A stretch of DNA of 64,000 nucleotides from Lottia gigantea (GCF_000327385.1 NW_008708943.1:758519-822518), one strand, 5' to 3'; positions 1 to 13,267 are shown, numbered from the stretch's first letter. Made by a program: numbers and translations. Notes: a model not told the origin generated them from the sequence alone.

Positions 1-392
1 ATTGACGATATTTATAACATTGTCTTGATTAGAGACCAAGATATTCTGAGATAATTTAAATTCATACAAAATATATTTTAAGACGAAAATTCTAAAATGT
101 CTTTTTGCATGATTTTTTTGTTAAATGCTCATAATCATAAACAGTATTTTTGAATATTGAAAAACAATCTATGAAAAACATGTATATATGTTTGTATTCA
201 CATAAAATAAAAAATAATAAAACTGAAATTCACAACAATGGTGGGTTGCAAATTCTGAAATGGCTTTTTCGGATTTTAATTTCTCTGACTTGATTATATA
301 GAAGTGGCCAAGTTGGAGCTTGTGGTTAAGTTTGAAAAGTGATCTTTTTAGACAATGAGTTATGTTCATTTAACAACAAAATGCCACACAGT

Positions 393-638
393 TTGGGCTG
401 CAACGATTCTTGAAGTTGCGATTCGATACACTAAACGATACTCGTCCAACGATATGATTTGTTGCGATTAAGAGAAGGAAAGAGAAAAAAAATAGTAGAA
501 ATATGTAAAATTACTAACAAGCTTGTCACTATTAAGCACTTTATAACATTTAAAAGTTTTAAAGATTATTTTCATCCAACGCAATGCATCAATAAGAAGG
601 AAAGGATCGCGATTCATCGGTGAATCGTTGCAGCCCTA
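393..638. mobile_element. Non-autonomous hAT-like DNA transposon (MITE), 246 bp
   Basis: The ends are inverted repeats: TTGGGCTGCAACGATTC on the left, and TAGGGCTGCAACGATTC on the right when read from the other strand. Near-identical 8-bp flanks, cacacagt (385-392) and cacgcagt (639-646), look like a hAT target-site duplication with one mutation. The interior has no coding capacity. The GGGCTGCAACGAT terminus is a common hAT MITE motif. I am fairly sure of the class, not of any named family. Confidence 0.75.
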
Positions 639-646
639 CACGCAGT

Positions 647-1548
647 GTAATATAGTGAAAACGTTCTGAATAGTGAAAACGTTCTGAATAGTGAGTGAGG
701 ATATCAAGGGTTTGAGACATACACCATTGAAAATTAAGAAATGAGAGGAGATTTGTGACACAATCATACAAATGAGTGAAGAAAAAAATGGAAATATGAG
801 TTAATAAAAAGATATGAGATAAAAATTGGAACCACAGAAATGTAAGGAAAAATCAATAGTGTCAGAATTTAGGAGATGTACTTGTTAATGAAGCCAAGAA
901 CAGCTGTCCCTTGGTTTATTATTCTATTTTTCTGATTTGGTAATCTTTTATTCATTAACCAATTAGATTCAGCCACATGTCAACTGTGGAATAAACCAAA
1001 TATGGAATGTGAGTTAATTTGGTAGAATGACTTCAGGGTGTAATGTTTGTAAACTGCTGGTCACCTTGAAAGTTCTTCCATTTTTCATTTTAAGATATTT
1101 ATATAGAGTACTGTTCATCTGTTGTTTGCCTATCTTCAAATCCATGTGTGACCAGAATTATCGCGTATGATAGATAAAATGACGACTCTTCTTTTCTTGA
1201 TAGTTTTCAGAAAATACATATATAGAAAAAGAACTTTCTAGTTTGAAGTATATTTGAAGATATTATGTGATTTTCTTGCAGTTCTAGTAGTTCTGAAGAC
1301 TATTTACATATTTAAGCACCAAACCAACCCCTGAAAATGTTGAACCATAGCCTTCAGATAGTCTTTCTCACATATTGTTTGAGTACAAACAATCAAAGAT
1401 GAACATGTTCCCAATTTTTATTAGATGTGAATTAAAAGGGATACACATATATCTGTTTTTTTTGGGCTATTAGACATGATTGGCAGATAACTTCATCAAC
1501 ATCCCTGTTTTAAATATTAATTGACTTTTTAAAAAAATAGTTGGTACA
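647..1548. other. Non-coding stretch, nothing supported beyond a small duplication
   Basis: No credible exon was seen. An 18-bp unit, gtgaaaacgttctgaata, is duplicated in tandem near 656-691. The rest is AT-rich unique-looking sequence, either upstream of or within the first intron of GCH1. Confidence 0.5.
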
Positions 1549-1569
1549 ATGGTTTTTTACTGCCATCAA

Positions 1570-2150
1570 CAAAATGAAGTGGAATGGTTTCAAGGTTTTT
1601 GTATTTATCTACAAAATAAAGTGAAAAGGTTTCAAGGTTTTTGTATTTATCTACAAAATAAAGTGGAAAGGTTTCAAGGTTTTTGTATTTATCTACAAAA
1701 TAAAGTGGATAGGTTTCAAGGTTTTTGTATTTATCTACAAAACGAAGTTGAAAGGTTTCAAGGTTTTTGTATTTATCTACAAAACGAAGTTGAAAGGTTT
1801 CAAGGTTTTTGTATTTATCTACAAAACGAAGTTGAAAGGTTTCAAGGTTTTTGTATTTATCTACAAAACGAAGTGGAATGGTTTCAAGGTTTTTGTATTT
1901 ATCTACAAAACGAAGTGGAATGGTTTCAAGGCTTTTGTATTTATCTACAAAACGAAGTGAAATGGTTTCAAGGTTTTTGTATTTATCTACAAAACGAAGT
2001 GGAATGGTTTCAAGGCTTTTGTATTTATCTACAAAACGAAGTGAAATGGTTTCAAGGTTTTTGTATTTATCTACAAAACGAAGTGGAATGGTTTCAAGGT
2101 TTTTGTATTTATCTACAAAACGAAATGGAAAGGTTTCAAGGTTTTTGAAT
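1570..2150. repeat. 42-bp minisatellite, about 14 copies
   Basis: A 42-bp unit beginning GTTTCAAGGTTTTTGTAT repeats head to tail about 14 times. Copies are well conserved except for a short variable segment (ataaagtg / acgaagtt / acgaagtg and following bases). Because 42 is a multiple of 3, reading frames stay open across the array on both strands: 199 codons on +, 220 on -, and shorter + frames. The predicted peptides are simple 14-residue repeats (for example FQGFCIYLQNEVEW) with no known domain, splice context or flanking homology. I regard it as non-coding satellite DNA. Confidence 0.9.
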
Positions 2151-2165
2151 TCATCAATAAAATGA

Positions 2166-3492
2166 ACAAGATAATAATTATTGACTATCAAGCTGATATT
2201 GTTTATCTTTCAGTCAAATGAGAGCCGGGAACATTTCTATCTGATAATAAAGGGAATAGTTTTTAGTTGACTACATCCCTAAAAATTTTTTTTATAAATT
2301 ATGATATGAATGATGGTAACTTATGTGTTAATTAAACAATATAACAATTTGTCTCAGATAAACCATTGATAAAAATGTACCATGTTGTTTAAAATTAATA
2401 GATGACTATCTATTAGCTAATAAATTTAATACTTAAATGATTATATTATAATAAACATGGAATGATAAATAAGGGGAGATCATTATCAATATGTTAGCTA
2501 TAAAAACAGTATGTACAATACATTGTATTAACAATAAAAACAAATGTACCAAGTTATCCAAAATAGGTATTCAAAAGGATCTCATTCAGACTTGTGATAT
2601 TGTCTGGGAACCTGATTTCGACAACGTTCTAAATGATAAATCAATAGCTGTAGTTAACCCTTTATATTATATCTTACATCGCTGCCATAGTAAGTTGTTG
2701 TTTACAATGAGGTGAAAGTAGGGATTTGGCATGTTGTGCATGCACTTTTAAGTTCTTAACTGGCTTATTGAGATATACTGTATTGTATCATTAAAAAGAG
2801 ATCTATTATTTAAACCTGTCACTGTCACTTACCCTGAGTTCGGGGTAAATTGTAACATTTCATTTTACAATAAACCACTTGTAATCTCAAAAATGGTGTC
2901 TATTAGAGCTACCAGAAACTGGTTATAACCTTAAACAAGTACAAATCTCAAAATTCACTCTGTTAGTACAAATGTTTTGGCACACCTTTACACAGTTACA
3001 ACTTACCCCACGAAGAATGTCACAATTTATCCCAAACGACCTGTTCATTTCAAATCTCGTGCCCTCATTTATTAGTAGTGGAACAGCGTCAGATCACCAT
3101 CTGATCAAAGAAGCAATGTTAAAAGACAATACCAACAATGCCTCATTTACATTTACAGTCGAGTTCTTGAAGCAAGACCATATTTTTTAGATATGTTAAT
3201 AGGTACACCATCATCTATGAAGAAATAAATCTATAGAACTGTAGAGTTTGAGTGTTAGAAATTATAAGGCTTTTTACAACTTACCTGTGTTACAACTAGC
3301 CCCGATCTCCTCTACTGTCAAAGTTTTTACAATTGACATCCCTCATAGTAATAACAGAAAAGGACGGTTGTAGCGCTGTTGGTTAGAGTGTTGAATTGGT
3401 TGGTAACATTGATTTTTAGCAAGGCTCAACGAGGCTCAAATGCAAACAATTAAAGGTAACATTTTGCCAACTATATCTCTCTATCATTTCAG
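2166..3492. other. Non-coding stretch before the first visible GCH1 exon
   Basis: No exon was recognised. In particular, I found nothing matching the conserved exon 1 of GTP cyclohydrolase I (the LLKTPWRAA region). A 74-codon open frame at 2491-2715 has no recognisable product. At 3363-3441 there is a weak tRNA-like A-box (GTAGCGCTGTTGGTTAGAG), possibly the head of a degraded SINE. Confidence 0.45.
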
Positions 3493-6400
3493 ATGTATTA
3501 AACAATGCTGTTTTTGATGAAGATCATGATGAAATGGTCATTGTTAAAGACATAGAAATGTTTTCAATGTGTGAACATCATTTAGTGCCTTTTATGGGAA
3601 AAGTAGGTTACATTTAATTCTTGATTTACTTTCCCTTTGCCTTAGACTTTGAGGTCATTTGATGTGTCACAAGCTATAGAAAAAACTACAATACATGCAA
3701 CAACTCATAGACTATGCTATACGGCCTACATTGTCTCTGAGTAATCATAGAATTATTTGCAGCATTTTGTACTCCATCCTACTTAAGATGCGCTTAATAT
3801 CCAATCCTAGCTTCAAAAACAATATCTGAGGACATGTTCTTCATGCTAATTATAAGGGGGTAAAAAACAGGATGAAACCCTGGCTCTAAGCTAAATGGCA
3901 TCAGGTGTTCTTGAATGGTGAGGATGCCTCTCACTCAATTCTATATACTTTGAATTATATATTTCATGTATTGCATGGATTTTGTTATATTAATCAAGTG
4001 TACTATATCAGGATTTGATGTGCTATATTTCAGGTATCAATAGGATATTTACCTAATAAGAAGATTCTAGGTTTAAGCAAATTAGCCAGGTAGGAATTAT
4101 GTGTTTATTTTTATCACAGATTTTCTTCACTGTGTTTTTGATTTGATATATTGGCTTGAAAAAAAATCATGAATAAGATTTTTTATAGAATCTTCATAGA
4201 AAATTGATCTTTAAAGGATACTACATATTCGAAGGATCATAAAATTTAAAGTCTCAAACTTGGTCAACAAGACAGTGTATATATTCATCAGTTGGATTTA
4301 CCAGGTGCCATGAGAAAATAATAGAATCTCTATATAAGACGATATATCCATTAAACTAAATAATTATTGAAACAAGCATATATGAAAATTATTTAGTTTA
4401 ATGAATGCTTACTTTAGTAATGACACCTGATAATCCAATAATGAACAAAGACTCATTTTAACCAGTTAGTATACCTTTAAGTACTAATGTTTTGGCTGAA
4501 AAAAACATTAGAAAATGATTGCATCAGTGTCATGTAGTTCAAAAGTACACCAGGTGCACCAACACACAGTAAGCACCCACTTTTGAGCTTTCCCTTGAAC
4601 GCTTGCTTAATACATGTTTGACTGTAGTTCAGATCATACATCCACACAATTAGACTTATACAACAATTACAAAACAATATCTGAATGAAAAAATGACAAG
4701 ATTTCCAGCATTTATAAAGTGTAGTGAAGTTGGAACACTTGAAAATGATGTCCACAAGAACATGTGAAAAGTTTTGGTTATTCATGCTATAAGATTTTCT
4801 ACATACTTATAAAACTGTTCTCATGTATCAAACAATGGCATCAGGTTTTTATTTCACATCGAAGATCTTGAGAATAATTTAAATCAAAAATAGAAACACT
4901 CAGATTGCTGTTTCCTTTTATAGCTTTGGTGATATAGATCTAACATGTTAAAAACATGTTGTTTTAAAATGTCATTGTCAATGATTACTCAAATACAAAT
5001 CTAAAAATATATCAGTTTTGTAATTTATTGATGTAAATCTATATATAGCAAATGTTATGTTTATAAATTGCAAAAATCAGTAGTTTTATTTGTTGTATCC
5101 AATCCATTGAACACCTTTTCAATAGCTGTTATAATTATTTTAATTAATATGGGCAGAGGGGCATTCAGAATATGATTTTTATACACCCACATTATAATGT
5201 TGTCGTATATTGTCGTTGCCCCTCTCCATCTGTCCGTCCGTCCATTAGTTCACATTTGGCTTGTGAACTCAATAGAGACTACAGTTTCTATCTGATTTAA
5301 TGAAATTTGGTGTGATCATTTATATTGATGAGCTCTTGGACAAGTTGATTTGACGATCTTATGATGAACGTTTTTTTTAAGTTATTCTTGACTTATGATA
5401 AACGCGTCAAAATTTGTTTGTGAACACAATAAGAGACTACAGTTTTCTTCGGATTTATATGAAATTTGGTGGGAATAATTATGGTGATGCGGTGTGACAG
5501 AGCTGCCACATTATTTTTAAATTGCAACCTGGACAGTTGCCATTAGGTCAATCTGCCTATGTTGGTACCCCCAGTCTCAGGAGGCTGGCACAACCACTGA
5601 CCGAATGAAGGCAAATAAATTGTTAAAAACCGAACCTCTTCTTTGATTATTTAAGATGTGTACTATTTGTGTTTACAGAATATTGGTGTATGGAATTGCC
5701 GCATGTACAATCTGCATTTGATCTCATAATCTATTTCACATCGTTCATAGTTATTTCTAGGATTATTTTAAATATCTTTTGATCCTTTTAAATAAAATGA
5801 AACTAAGTAATAAGACTCAAGAATATAAAATTATAATCTGTTCTATCATTTTTTAATCTTTAAACATTTTGAAAATCTTAAAATGCATTTTTTGAACTAT
5901 TTAAAGTAATTTTAGAAAAATCACGTAATTACTTAAAGAAGGAAAACAAGAAATTGAGAAACTGAAACTGACAGATGAGAAAGATTTTATCCGAAGCTTA
6001 TTTTATTTTTGATTTTATTAATCAAGAAGGCAACAAAACAAACAAAACTGTTTAGAATATAAAGCAAAGTTAATTAATGAACCTTTTCAAGAAACCACTC
6101 ATAAAATATAAACTACTGGACAACAACATCTGACAAATTTAGGTAGTCACATAAAGGATTGGGCTCTACAAAGACACACTTAGAGGATTTAACAAATTTA
6201 TTTATTGTTTTGATAGATTTTAGACAGTCCAGAAAACCAGGAAAGATTACGATCTTAGAATGATAAACAGATCGGACCAAAAGTCAGACTGGTATTTCTA
6301 TTTGAAATCTGTCTGAAAGACATGTCAACACTTCACACTAATGGAGGCTGTCCTCTTTTCATTCCAATACATTAAATTCATTGATGAACGTCCCAAATAT

Positions 6401-9400
6401 AGATTGCGTTGATCTTAACATGAAATCTCCATTTCCTGTGGATATTGAACGTTAAATAGATGAAGGATATGGCAAAGTGATAATCAATAATGTCAGATCA
6501 ATAGTCGATATTAGTGCATATTAAATCATAGAGCACAAATTATACAAGTTAAAAAACTATCATTTCTATATCTCATGACGTCAAACTGTTTTAATGTACA
6601 GAGGTAGACTGCACTGTTTAATTTATTGGATAACAGGAGTGGCTTTTAAGAGCAGGAAATAGAAAGGTAAATAATGAAATAAAATGAAATTCCTGCCTTT
6701 TTTTTAGCCATCGGATAACAGGATAGGCTTTTAAGAGCTGGAAAAAAAATGAAAAGAATGTAATATAAAAATGCCCTACTGTTTGGAGTTGATGGATAAC
6801 ATAGATACAGATACAATAAAAAAAGAAACAAGAAATTTCACTTTCCATTTCTATATATATCAAAAGCGAATAATTCTGGACACAAGACTCAAATTTTCGA
6901 CTTTTACCAATTATTGCTTAGCTAAAAAAAAAAAAAAATTCCTGTTTCAGAGACAAAGATTTCAGAGATTGATCAAATGAATGCCAACCAGTCCCTTTAA
7001 ATATATCAGTTGTAAACCACTCAAAGACGGTTAAAAAGTGAAAAAAAGGTTTATACATCATTATATGAGCATTTAACAAACAAAATTCTAATTGCAAGTG
7101 TGTAAAAAACAAGTTTTGAAGAAGGTGCAACACATGGTACAATCCTATGTGTGGTTTGTCAATTTTGAAGAGTTCACATAGCTAATAATTTTTTCTGGTA
7201 TGTATGTTTGTAGAGCCCATTTAGCTAATAATGTTTATTTGGTAGTTAAGTTTATTAACTCAGCATCCCTTTTCTGTCTTTTTATTTTGATTAATTCAGG
7301 AATATAATTATACTTATATAAAAGTTATATAGGCTTAAGCTTACAAGGAAATGAATTTACATTTGAATATTGCATGCTTAAAGATCATTAATTCCAGATA
7401 AAGTGCTAAAACAACTATAAAATACAATACAAAATATTATTAATTACGTGACTTTTATCATATATATCAGTATGTTTACAATATTACTTCGCTTTTCATG
7501 CTGTTATGAAGGTTGTTGTACATCAGGGCTGTTGATTTTAAAAGCTCCCAATCAGACACTTAAGAACCTTATTAAGATCTTATTCTAAATTTCATCAAAA
7601 ATGCATTAAAATCTGGCACACCTGCATAGATCAAAATTGCAGTCAGCCATTTTGGACAACCAATCAAACATGACTGGCAAATACAGATAATACAAAAGCC
7701 CTGTTGTACATAGGTTCAACCTTTCTTTAATGATTTGATCAAAAATTAAGAAGTAAAATTTCATTTCAAAGGATCAAAGATAGCTGCTTTAAGATATGAT
7801 TTTGTGACCAAGTAGTCTAAATATATTTTTATGAAATCTGTAATAGAAATTCTTTCTCATTCAATAACAGGATACTGGTATTACAATCTTTTTTTACCAG
7901 TCATTTCACATAATATTTCTAATTAATCAAAGAAATTTATACGTTTTAGAAGTAGAATTTTTTGGAATATGATATGGAAAATTCACTGAATAGATTTGAT
8001 TAACATGTTTTCTTAATAAATTTAAATTTAAACTTGTTTTCACTAAAGTCTAATGTGATCTGAGCCTGTCTGAACAGACATAATAAAATCATACAAAATT
8101 GTTTATGATGTTGCCTTAAGATGTAAATCTTAAATATATTAGTAGGATTAATGGAGTAGCTGATATTTCTCCTGAGACTTACTATCATAAATGAAATGAA
8201 CCTACTGTTTTCGCAAAATGGTTGGTATATCATATCTTACGGATTTTCAAAATAGTTATGTTAATATGAGAATGACTTTGTGTTGATAAAAATGTTATAT
8301 TCAGATTCATTTTACTAAAATGGGCAAAATTCAATATACCAACCAATATACCAAGTAGTCCTTTTGTTTTGTTCTTAATATGTAAATCTGTAGTAGACGT
8401 TTTCCTGACTGTTAGTTCAATATCACACACAATGGCCATTTTTCTTTTCAGTATTTGTCTTTAAGTTGACATTAAACTAATTAACAGAATTATTGTTTTT
8501 CTTTTCTACTGGATAGAAGTATTGGAAATACATTGGAAACACATAAATCTCCTTCCAAATATTTGATGATCGATTATATTTTTTTTGCAGAATTGTTGAG
8601 ATATTTAGCAGAAGACTTCAAAGTAAGTAGATAAATTAACCTCAACATTTGTCCTTGAAGACAGTCTGCTACTTATTCATTCATGTTTGGTCTTTTAATC
8701 TAAAGATATTCTAATGGAATCATTTGAATTTGGATAATGAAGTAACAGCTTACAGGAAAGTTTGCGGTGCAGTAACATTTCTGTCTTTATGATGTCTGTC
8801 AATCTTCTAAGGATACAAATGTCCACCAATTGTTTATGTTTCAGTACAAGAAAGGTTAACCAAACAGATAGCTGTAGCAATAACGGAGGCAATCTGTCCT
8901 AGTGGTGTGGGTGTAGTTATAGAGGCCACGTAAGTAACAGTATGATATTCAAATTGATAACTGGTTGATACAAATCAAGACAAATAGTATTTCAGCATTC
9001 AGTTTGATTGTCCAACTTGTCGACTGGAAATGACTTATTCAAGGTCATGTTGCATTCACACACTGAACTAGATCGGAATCCACAGCCACCATTTGCTCAA
9101 CATTACCAAGCAAATGATGTCATTTAAATAACTAACGCTGTAACTGACTGTGCTATAGAATCTCACAATTTTCTCCTTTCCTATTTTATCATTTAATAAA
9201 ATGAATATTGATGAAAAGATATTTTAGAAACATGATTGTCCATCCTTGTGATTACATTTTTAAATTATTTTATTTGTTTGCAAATAAAAATTGAAAATGA
9301 TAAAATTACTTTTTTTAGAAAATATTATGAACATATTAGTATTGTATATGTAACTTCCTTGAAAGGTTGAAAAAGAAACTTGAGTTTTTAAATTTTCAAC

Positions 9401-10167
9401 TGATTGAACTAGACTGTACTGAGAGGAATGGGTGGAGCAAGAGGAAATGAACCTAAAAAACTTTATTTTTTTCTTTTCTTGAAAAAAGTTTGATTTATAA
9501 TATATTGGACTTTCTGACCCAATTTTCAAGTTTTATCATTTTTATACCTTTGTTATAAAATGATACATCTGTTTTATCATGGTCTTGCAACATTCTGAAT
9601 CTTGTTCTTTTTCAACTTTATAAACTAACTTTTTCATTTGAACTTTCAAACTGAATGTATTTAAGAACTGTGTCACTCTAGCATTTGGATGTTTTATCAG
9701 ACATGATTGTGAAAAATATTATATCATTATCACTATTAACAACAGGTTTTGTCTGAATATGACTGGTAAATAAAGTCAGATTTATAACCAGAATCAACTG
9801 TCAAATACAACCAAAACAACATACTTGCTAACAGTCGGTCTTCAACAATATGACTGGTTAATATAGTTGAATCAAAATTTCTAATCAAAAATGGCTGTCA
9901 AGTCAAAATAACATCCTTGCTAGCAACTAATCTTATCTCAATGTCTGGTAAATACAGTCAAATCTGAGCAGAAGTTAAAATTGACTGAAAAGTAAACAAA
10001 TTCAACATCCCTTCTAATAACCAGTCTTGTCTGATTTCAGTCATATGTGTATGGTAATGAGAGGAGTTCAGAAGATCAGCAGTAAAACAGTGACCAGTAC
10101 CATGTTGGGTGTTTTTAGAGAAGATCCCAAAACTAGGGAAGAATTCCTCACTTTAGTACGACACTAG
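3493..10167 (+). CDS. GCH1: GTP cyclohydrolase I, exons 2-6 (5' end missing)
   Basis: The enzyme converts GTP to 7,8-dihydroneopterin triphosphate, the first step of tetrahydrobiopterin synthesis, as a cytosolic homodecamer. Coding exons are 3493-3602, 4034-4089, 8591-8622, 8845-8929 and 10041-10167 (stop TAG 10165-10167). All have AG/GT borders and matching phases and give 136 residues. The exon cuts fall where I recall those of human GCH1 exons 2-6. Visible motifs in order are [14 protein letters not shown], then MCEHH with the zinc ligands Cys and His, [27 protein letters not shown], then HMCMVMRG with the third zinc Cys, and the ending [14 protein letters not shown]. The N-terminal exon, which starts the catalytic core (about 115 residues in human), was not found in 1-3492 and presumably lies off the left edge. 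The large intron 4090-8590 holds a foldback element, a TIR element and a hAT MITE. The gene looks intact. Confidence 0.95.
4292..4438. mobile_element. Foldback (inverted-repeat) element in a GCH1 intron
   Basis: The left arm starts ttggatttaccaggtgcca. The right arm, read on the other strand, starts ttggattatcaggtgtcatt. An inner stretch, attaaactaaataatt, pairs with its reverse complement around a short loop near 4370-4385. It looks like a MITE or foldback element of about 147 bp. No target duplication was confirmed. Confidence 0.6.
5180..5500 (+). mobile_element. TATACGCCCAC-ended dispersed element, 3'-truncated copy
   Basis: It starts tatacacccacat, then has a gtccgtccgtcc stretch and two internal blocks carrying 'gagactacagttt...gaaatttggtg'. 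The same family is at 55420-55642 and, inverted, at 60288-60588. The matching right terminus (gtgggcgtata) is not seen here. It lies within the large GCH1 intron. Such sequences are, in my memory, common in mollusc genomes. Confidence 0.6.
6865..6990 (+). repeat. Fragment of a dispersed repeat also at 27905 and 37876
   Basis: It contains 'aattctggacacaagactcaaattttcgac' (spelled across 6871-6901) and, downstream, a 'gagac...gatt..tcaaa.gaatg' block. These line up with parts of the copies at 27905-28205 and 37876-38195. A run of A (about 15) begins near 6925. Confidence 0.4.
7524..7703. mobile_element. Non-autonomous hAT-like MITE, 180 bp, perfect TSD
   Basis: The ends are CAGGGCTGTTGATTTT on the left and CAGGGCTTTTGT on the right (other strand). 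They are flanked by a perfect 8-bp direct repeat, ttgtacat, at 7516-7523 and 7704-7711. CAGGG-type ends with an 8-bp duplication are the hAT signature. There is no coding capacity. It lies in the GCH1 intron 4090-8590. Confidence 0.85.
9738..10040 (+). repeat. About 91-bp degenerate tandem repeat ending at the last GCH1 splice acceptor
   Basis: Blocks of the form 'ttgtctgaatatgactggtaaata...catccttgctaacag' recur with a spacing near 91 bp, at about 9752, 9841 and 9932. A fourth partial copy (ccagtcttgtctgatttcag) ends exactly at the acceptor of the final GCH1 exon. Confidence 0.65.
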
Positions 10168-13100
10168 TTTTATTGTATTAATCAGTCAATTAAGTAAAAA
10201 ATTATTTTTGAGAGTTTGACTTTCAAAAGCACTTGCCATGGTATCAGAACTTAGTGGAATTCCTTTTTCATAGCAAATAACATTGATGATTTTTAGTTGT
10301 ATGGTTTTAATAACCTCTCAAAACAGAAATAATTCTGACTATGGATTCAAATTAGGTTTTCTATCCTTTGTGTGTGTATCAGGGAATTAATGGTGTATAT
10401 AGATGCTATAAGTGTCTCTGTCATCTGATTGGATTGTACACAAAGGAATCCAACCAATCAGAGGCCAGAATGTCTGTAACTAATAAGCCAAAAGGTCTGC
10501 TTTGATTGGCTGTATTCACAAGTGCACAATCCAATCAAACCGCTAAATTCTGTGATCAAAGGTAACTATAGCAGTCAAGGTATAAGATAAAGTTTGTAAT
10601 GGCCTAATGAAGATGAAAAAGATTGTCACATTCAGTTCATCATTTAAGCATTAATACTGTAACATTCCAAATCTAACAACAACAAAATTTTAAATCAAAA
10701 TTCTATTTCATATTTTTAGTAAAACATTTTAACATTCCAGCGTTCAATGAATCAGAAGTAATTTTTGAAAACTGAAAACTATTGAATTGCTTTTGGGGAA
10801 ATCTGATGGACAAATATTCCATCTGAATATCTATTATTAGTGATTTCTAATTAATTTAAGCTTTTACTTTTTGATTTAAATACATTTAACATTGTTTATT
10901 AAAGGAAATTATAGGACAGGTCCTCAATATTTTATCAATTTAAAAATATTTTTATATTTGATGCCTGAATTTAGGTAATTTTAAATTGATATATTTTGGT
11001 GAGGGACATTATATTTTATTCATTTGATTTATAAATTATTATTGTTATGTACAGTATTTATAAAAAAGAAAAGTTATCTTCATCAGTATTTTTAAAATTT
11101 ATAAAAGGAGTTCTATTATGATGTTAACAAGCATTATTGTCAAAATGAAAAAGGTCTGATATTTAAGCTATTATATTGAGTCTATTGACAATGTTATATA
11201 TATGATCTTAAACATGATGCTAATTAAAATATTTATATTTTTTATTGAATAAGTTCTTTTGTTGTTTTACAAACATTACTATCATTATACAAAGGTTGAT
11301 TAAATATTAACAGTCGAAACTAGTTTTAGTATTGGACCTAATAACCAATCAATATCTAAATGAAACCTTTAAAATACGACTACGTAGGAGATATATTTCT
11401 CTACAACTTAGCGTTTATTTAGCTTAAATCCTTACACCAACTGAAAACTTAATTGATTTAAAAAGTTTACTTAAATCTTTTAAATAGTTTGGCATTGAAA
11501 TTGATGGTCAGTTAAATTTCAAAAAATCTAGGAATATATTTTTCTGGCCTTTATTTTATAGTTTTTATGATTTTAGCACCAAATGTTTTTAACCTAGTTA
11601 TGAAATCAGACTGTACAACAGGTTATATTCTTGTCTATTTTATTCTATTTTTTTAATGTGTGCAGCAAATTTTTAATATTTAAACCTTTTTTGATTAATT
11701 GATTATTTGCGGAATAAGATAATTACTGATAATGCTAAGTATTCTTGTTATCAGAGTGTATTAGAAATATTTTGGTTTGTGCCATTGTGATTTACTCTAG
11801 TCATTTTGAAAATGTAACTTATTGTTGAATTCAATATATTATGTGGAATCTCTAAAGTCATGTGACGACAACCTTATCCTATATCTCTCATTATAAAGCA
11901 AACACAACAGGCCAGTGCTTTTATGAGACTATGTTCTCGGCCAGTGCTTTTATGAGACTTCTCATCCAAAAAGTAAGAAGGTTGAACATTTTTGTTTATG
12001 GTACTGACTTGGGGAGGCTCTTTAATATTTAGACTAAGCTAGGCAAATGTGGATGTTAAGTCATCTCAAGCCTGGCCGCACTTGACATTTGGTAAAATAA
12101 AAGGGGACCAGAACTGGTTTAAAAGTTTATATATCTCATTTATAAATTTGAAAATTGAATTGTTATAATCAAATATCAAAAATTTTTAAATCAAAATGTT
12201 TTTGTTAGAGTTTGAGATTTTAAGCATGACCCTATTATGTGCAGACATACAAATTTTGGAGACCTATATATGTTTGTAAAAGATATACTAATCAAACCAT
12301 TTACAAATGATATACACCGAATTAATGGAGTAATGGGTAATAGTAAATATTCCATTCCCAGTAAAAATGTGCAGATATTATCGGCAACTGGATAAATGCG
12401 GCTCCACTGTATTTCAAAGAGATATAGTCTTTTAAATATTTGCTTTACAAGCTGATAGTGCTCCATATCTTTTATCAGTTTTGAGGCATTAAATGATGAG
12501 ATTTTATGTATACTGTATTTAAATTATATTTTAGAATTATTTATAAATTCATTGGTTGTGGAAACAATTGTCATGTGATGTTTGTTACGTATTATTTATT
12601 AAAAGTATTTTTTGGTTTCTTTGAGGAAAAATAAGTTGATGACTTTAGTTTTTCAGTCATCTGATTAACAATCGGTATGTTGAAAAGTTCTTGAAATCTT
12701 GATTTTTAATCTTAGTTAACATTTCGTTCAAATAAATAAAGATGATATTTTAAACAAATAAATAAAGATGTCATAATAGTTTTTATTTGTTTACAGCTGA
12801 ATATTAGTAATATATTACATGGTTGTTGGAGTAACTGTGGACATCTGGATCCAATCAACCATAAGCAAGGCATTCATTATTGTACTCATTATTTATTTAA
12901 GTAGAATAAAAAGGAATATTTATGTTTCAAAAAGTTTTGCACTTTAGTTACTTATATATATAAATTTTCAGACCAGTTGACAAATTTGAATTTTTAAAGC
13001 CTGAGAATATGAAGGAAATCCATATTTTATATATCAATCTAAATAAACTAATTATGTAGATGATTTAGACCAGAAATTTAAAATAAATCATTGCCAGTGT

Positions 13101-13259
13101 GTATTAAAACTTGAAAAATCCAAAATGAATGAATTTAAAATGTTATTAATATGAGATAACTACTATCTGATATCAAATGTGATTTAAATGAAATATACGA
13201 TTGTTGTTTTCAGTTGTTTTGTCTATTTATCCTACAAGCACACCCAATGACATTGTTTT
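10168..13259. other. GCH1 3' flank / intergenic, AT-rich, one foldback repeat
   Basis: No exon was recognised. Besides the foldback repeat near 10400-10610, there are two small tandem duplications: ggccagtgcttttatgagact (twice, about 11910-11961) and aaataaataaagatg (twice, about 12731-12772). Much of the first part is presumably 3' UTR. I could not place the polyadenylation site. Confidence 0.5.
10400..10610. mobile_element. Foldback repeat, family with 'GATTTGATTGGATTGTACAC' arms
   Basis: The left arm has ctgattggattgtacac and the right arm contains its imperfect reverse complement (gtgcacaatccaatcaaa). Other members are at about 50545-50632 and about 51640-52215. The right arm is longer and runs on through 'tttgtaatggcc', matching the outer part of the other copies. 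It lies just beyond the GCH1 stop codon, possibly within the 3' UTR. Confidence 0.6.
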
Positions 13260-13267
13260 CTTTAGAA

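Noticed and set aside
1529-2191. 220-codon open frame on the minus strand
   Set aside because: It is the reading of a 42-bp minisatellite. The repeat period keeps several frames open at once, and there is no domain or splice context.
2491-2715. 74-codon open frame upstream of GCH1 exon 2
   Set aside because: It does not match the GTP cyclohydrolase I N-terminus or any family I know. No supporting splice sites gave a sensible join.
3363-3441. tRNA-like A-box, possible tRNA gene or SINE head
   Set aside because: The B-box and cloverleaf cannot be made. At best it is a degraded SINE head, so it is mentioned only within the surrounding stretch.
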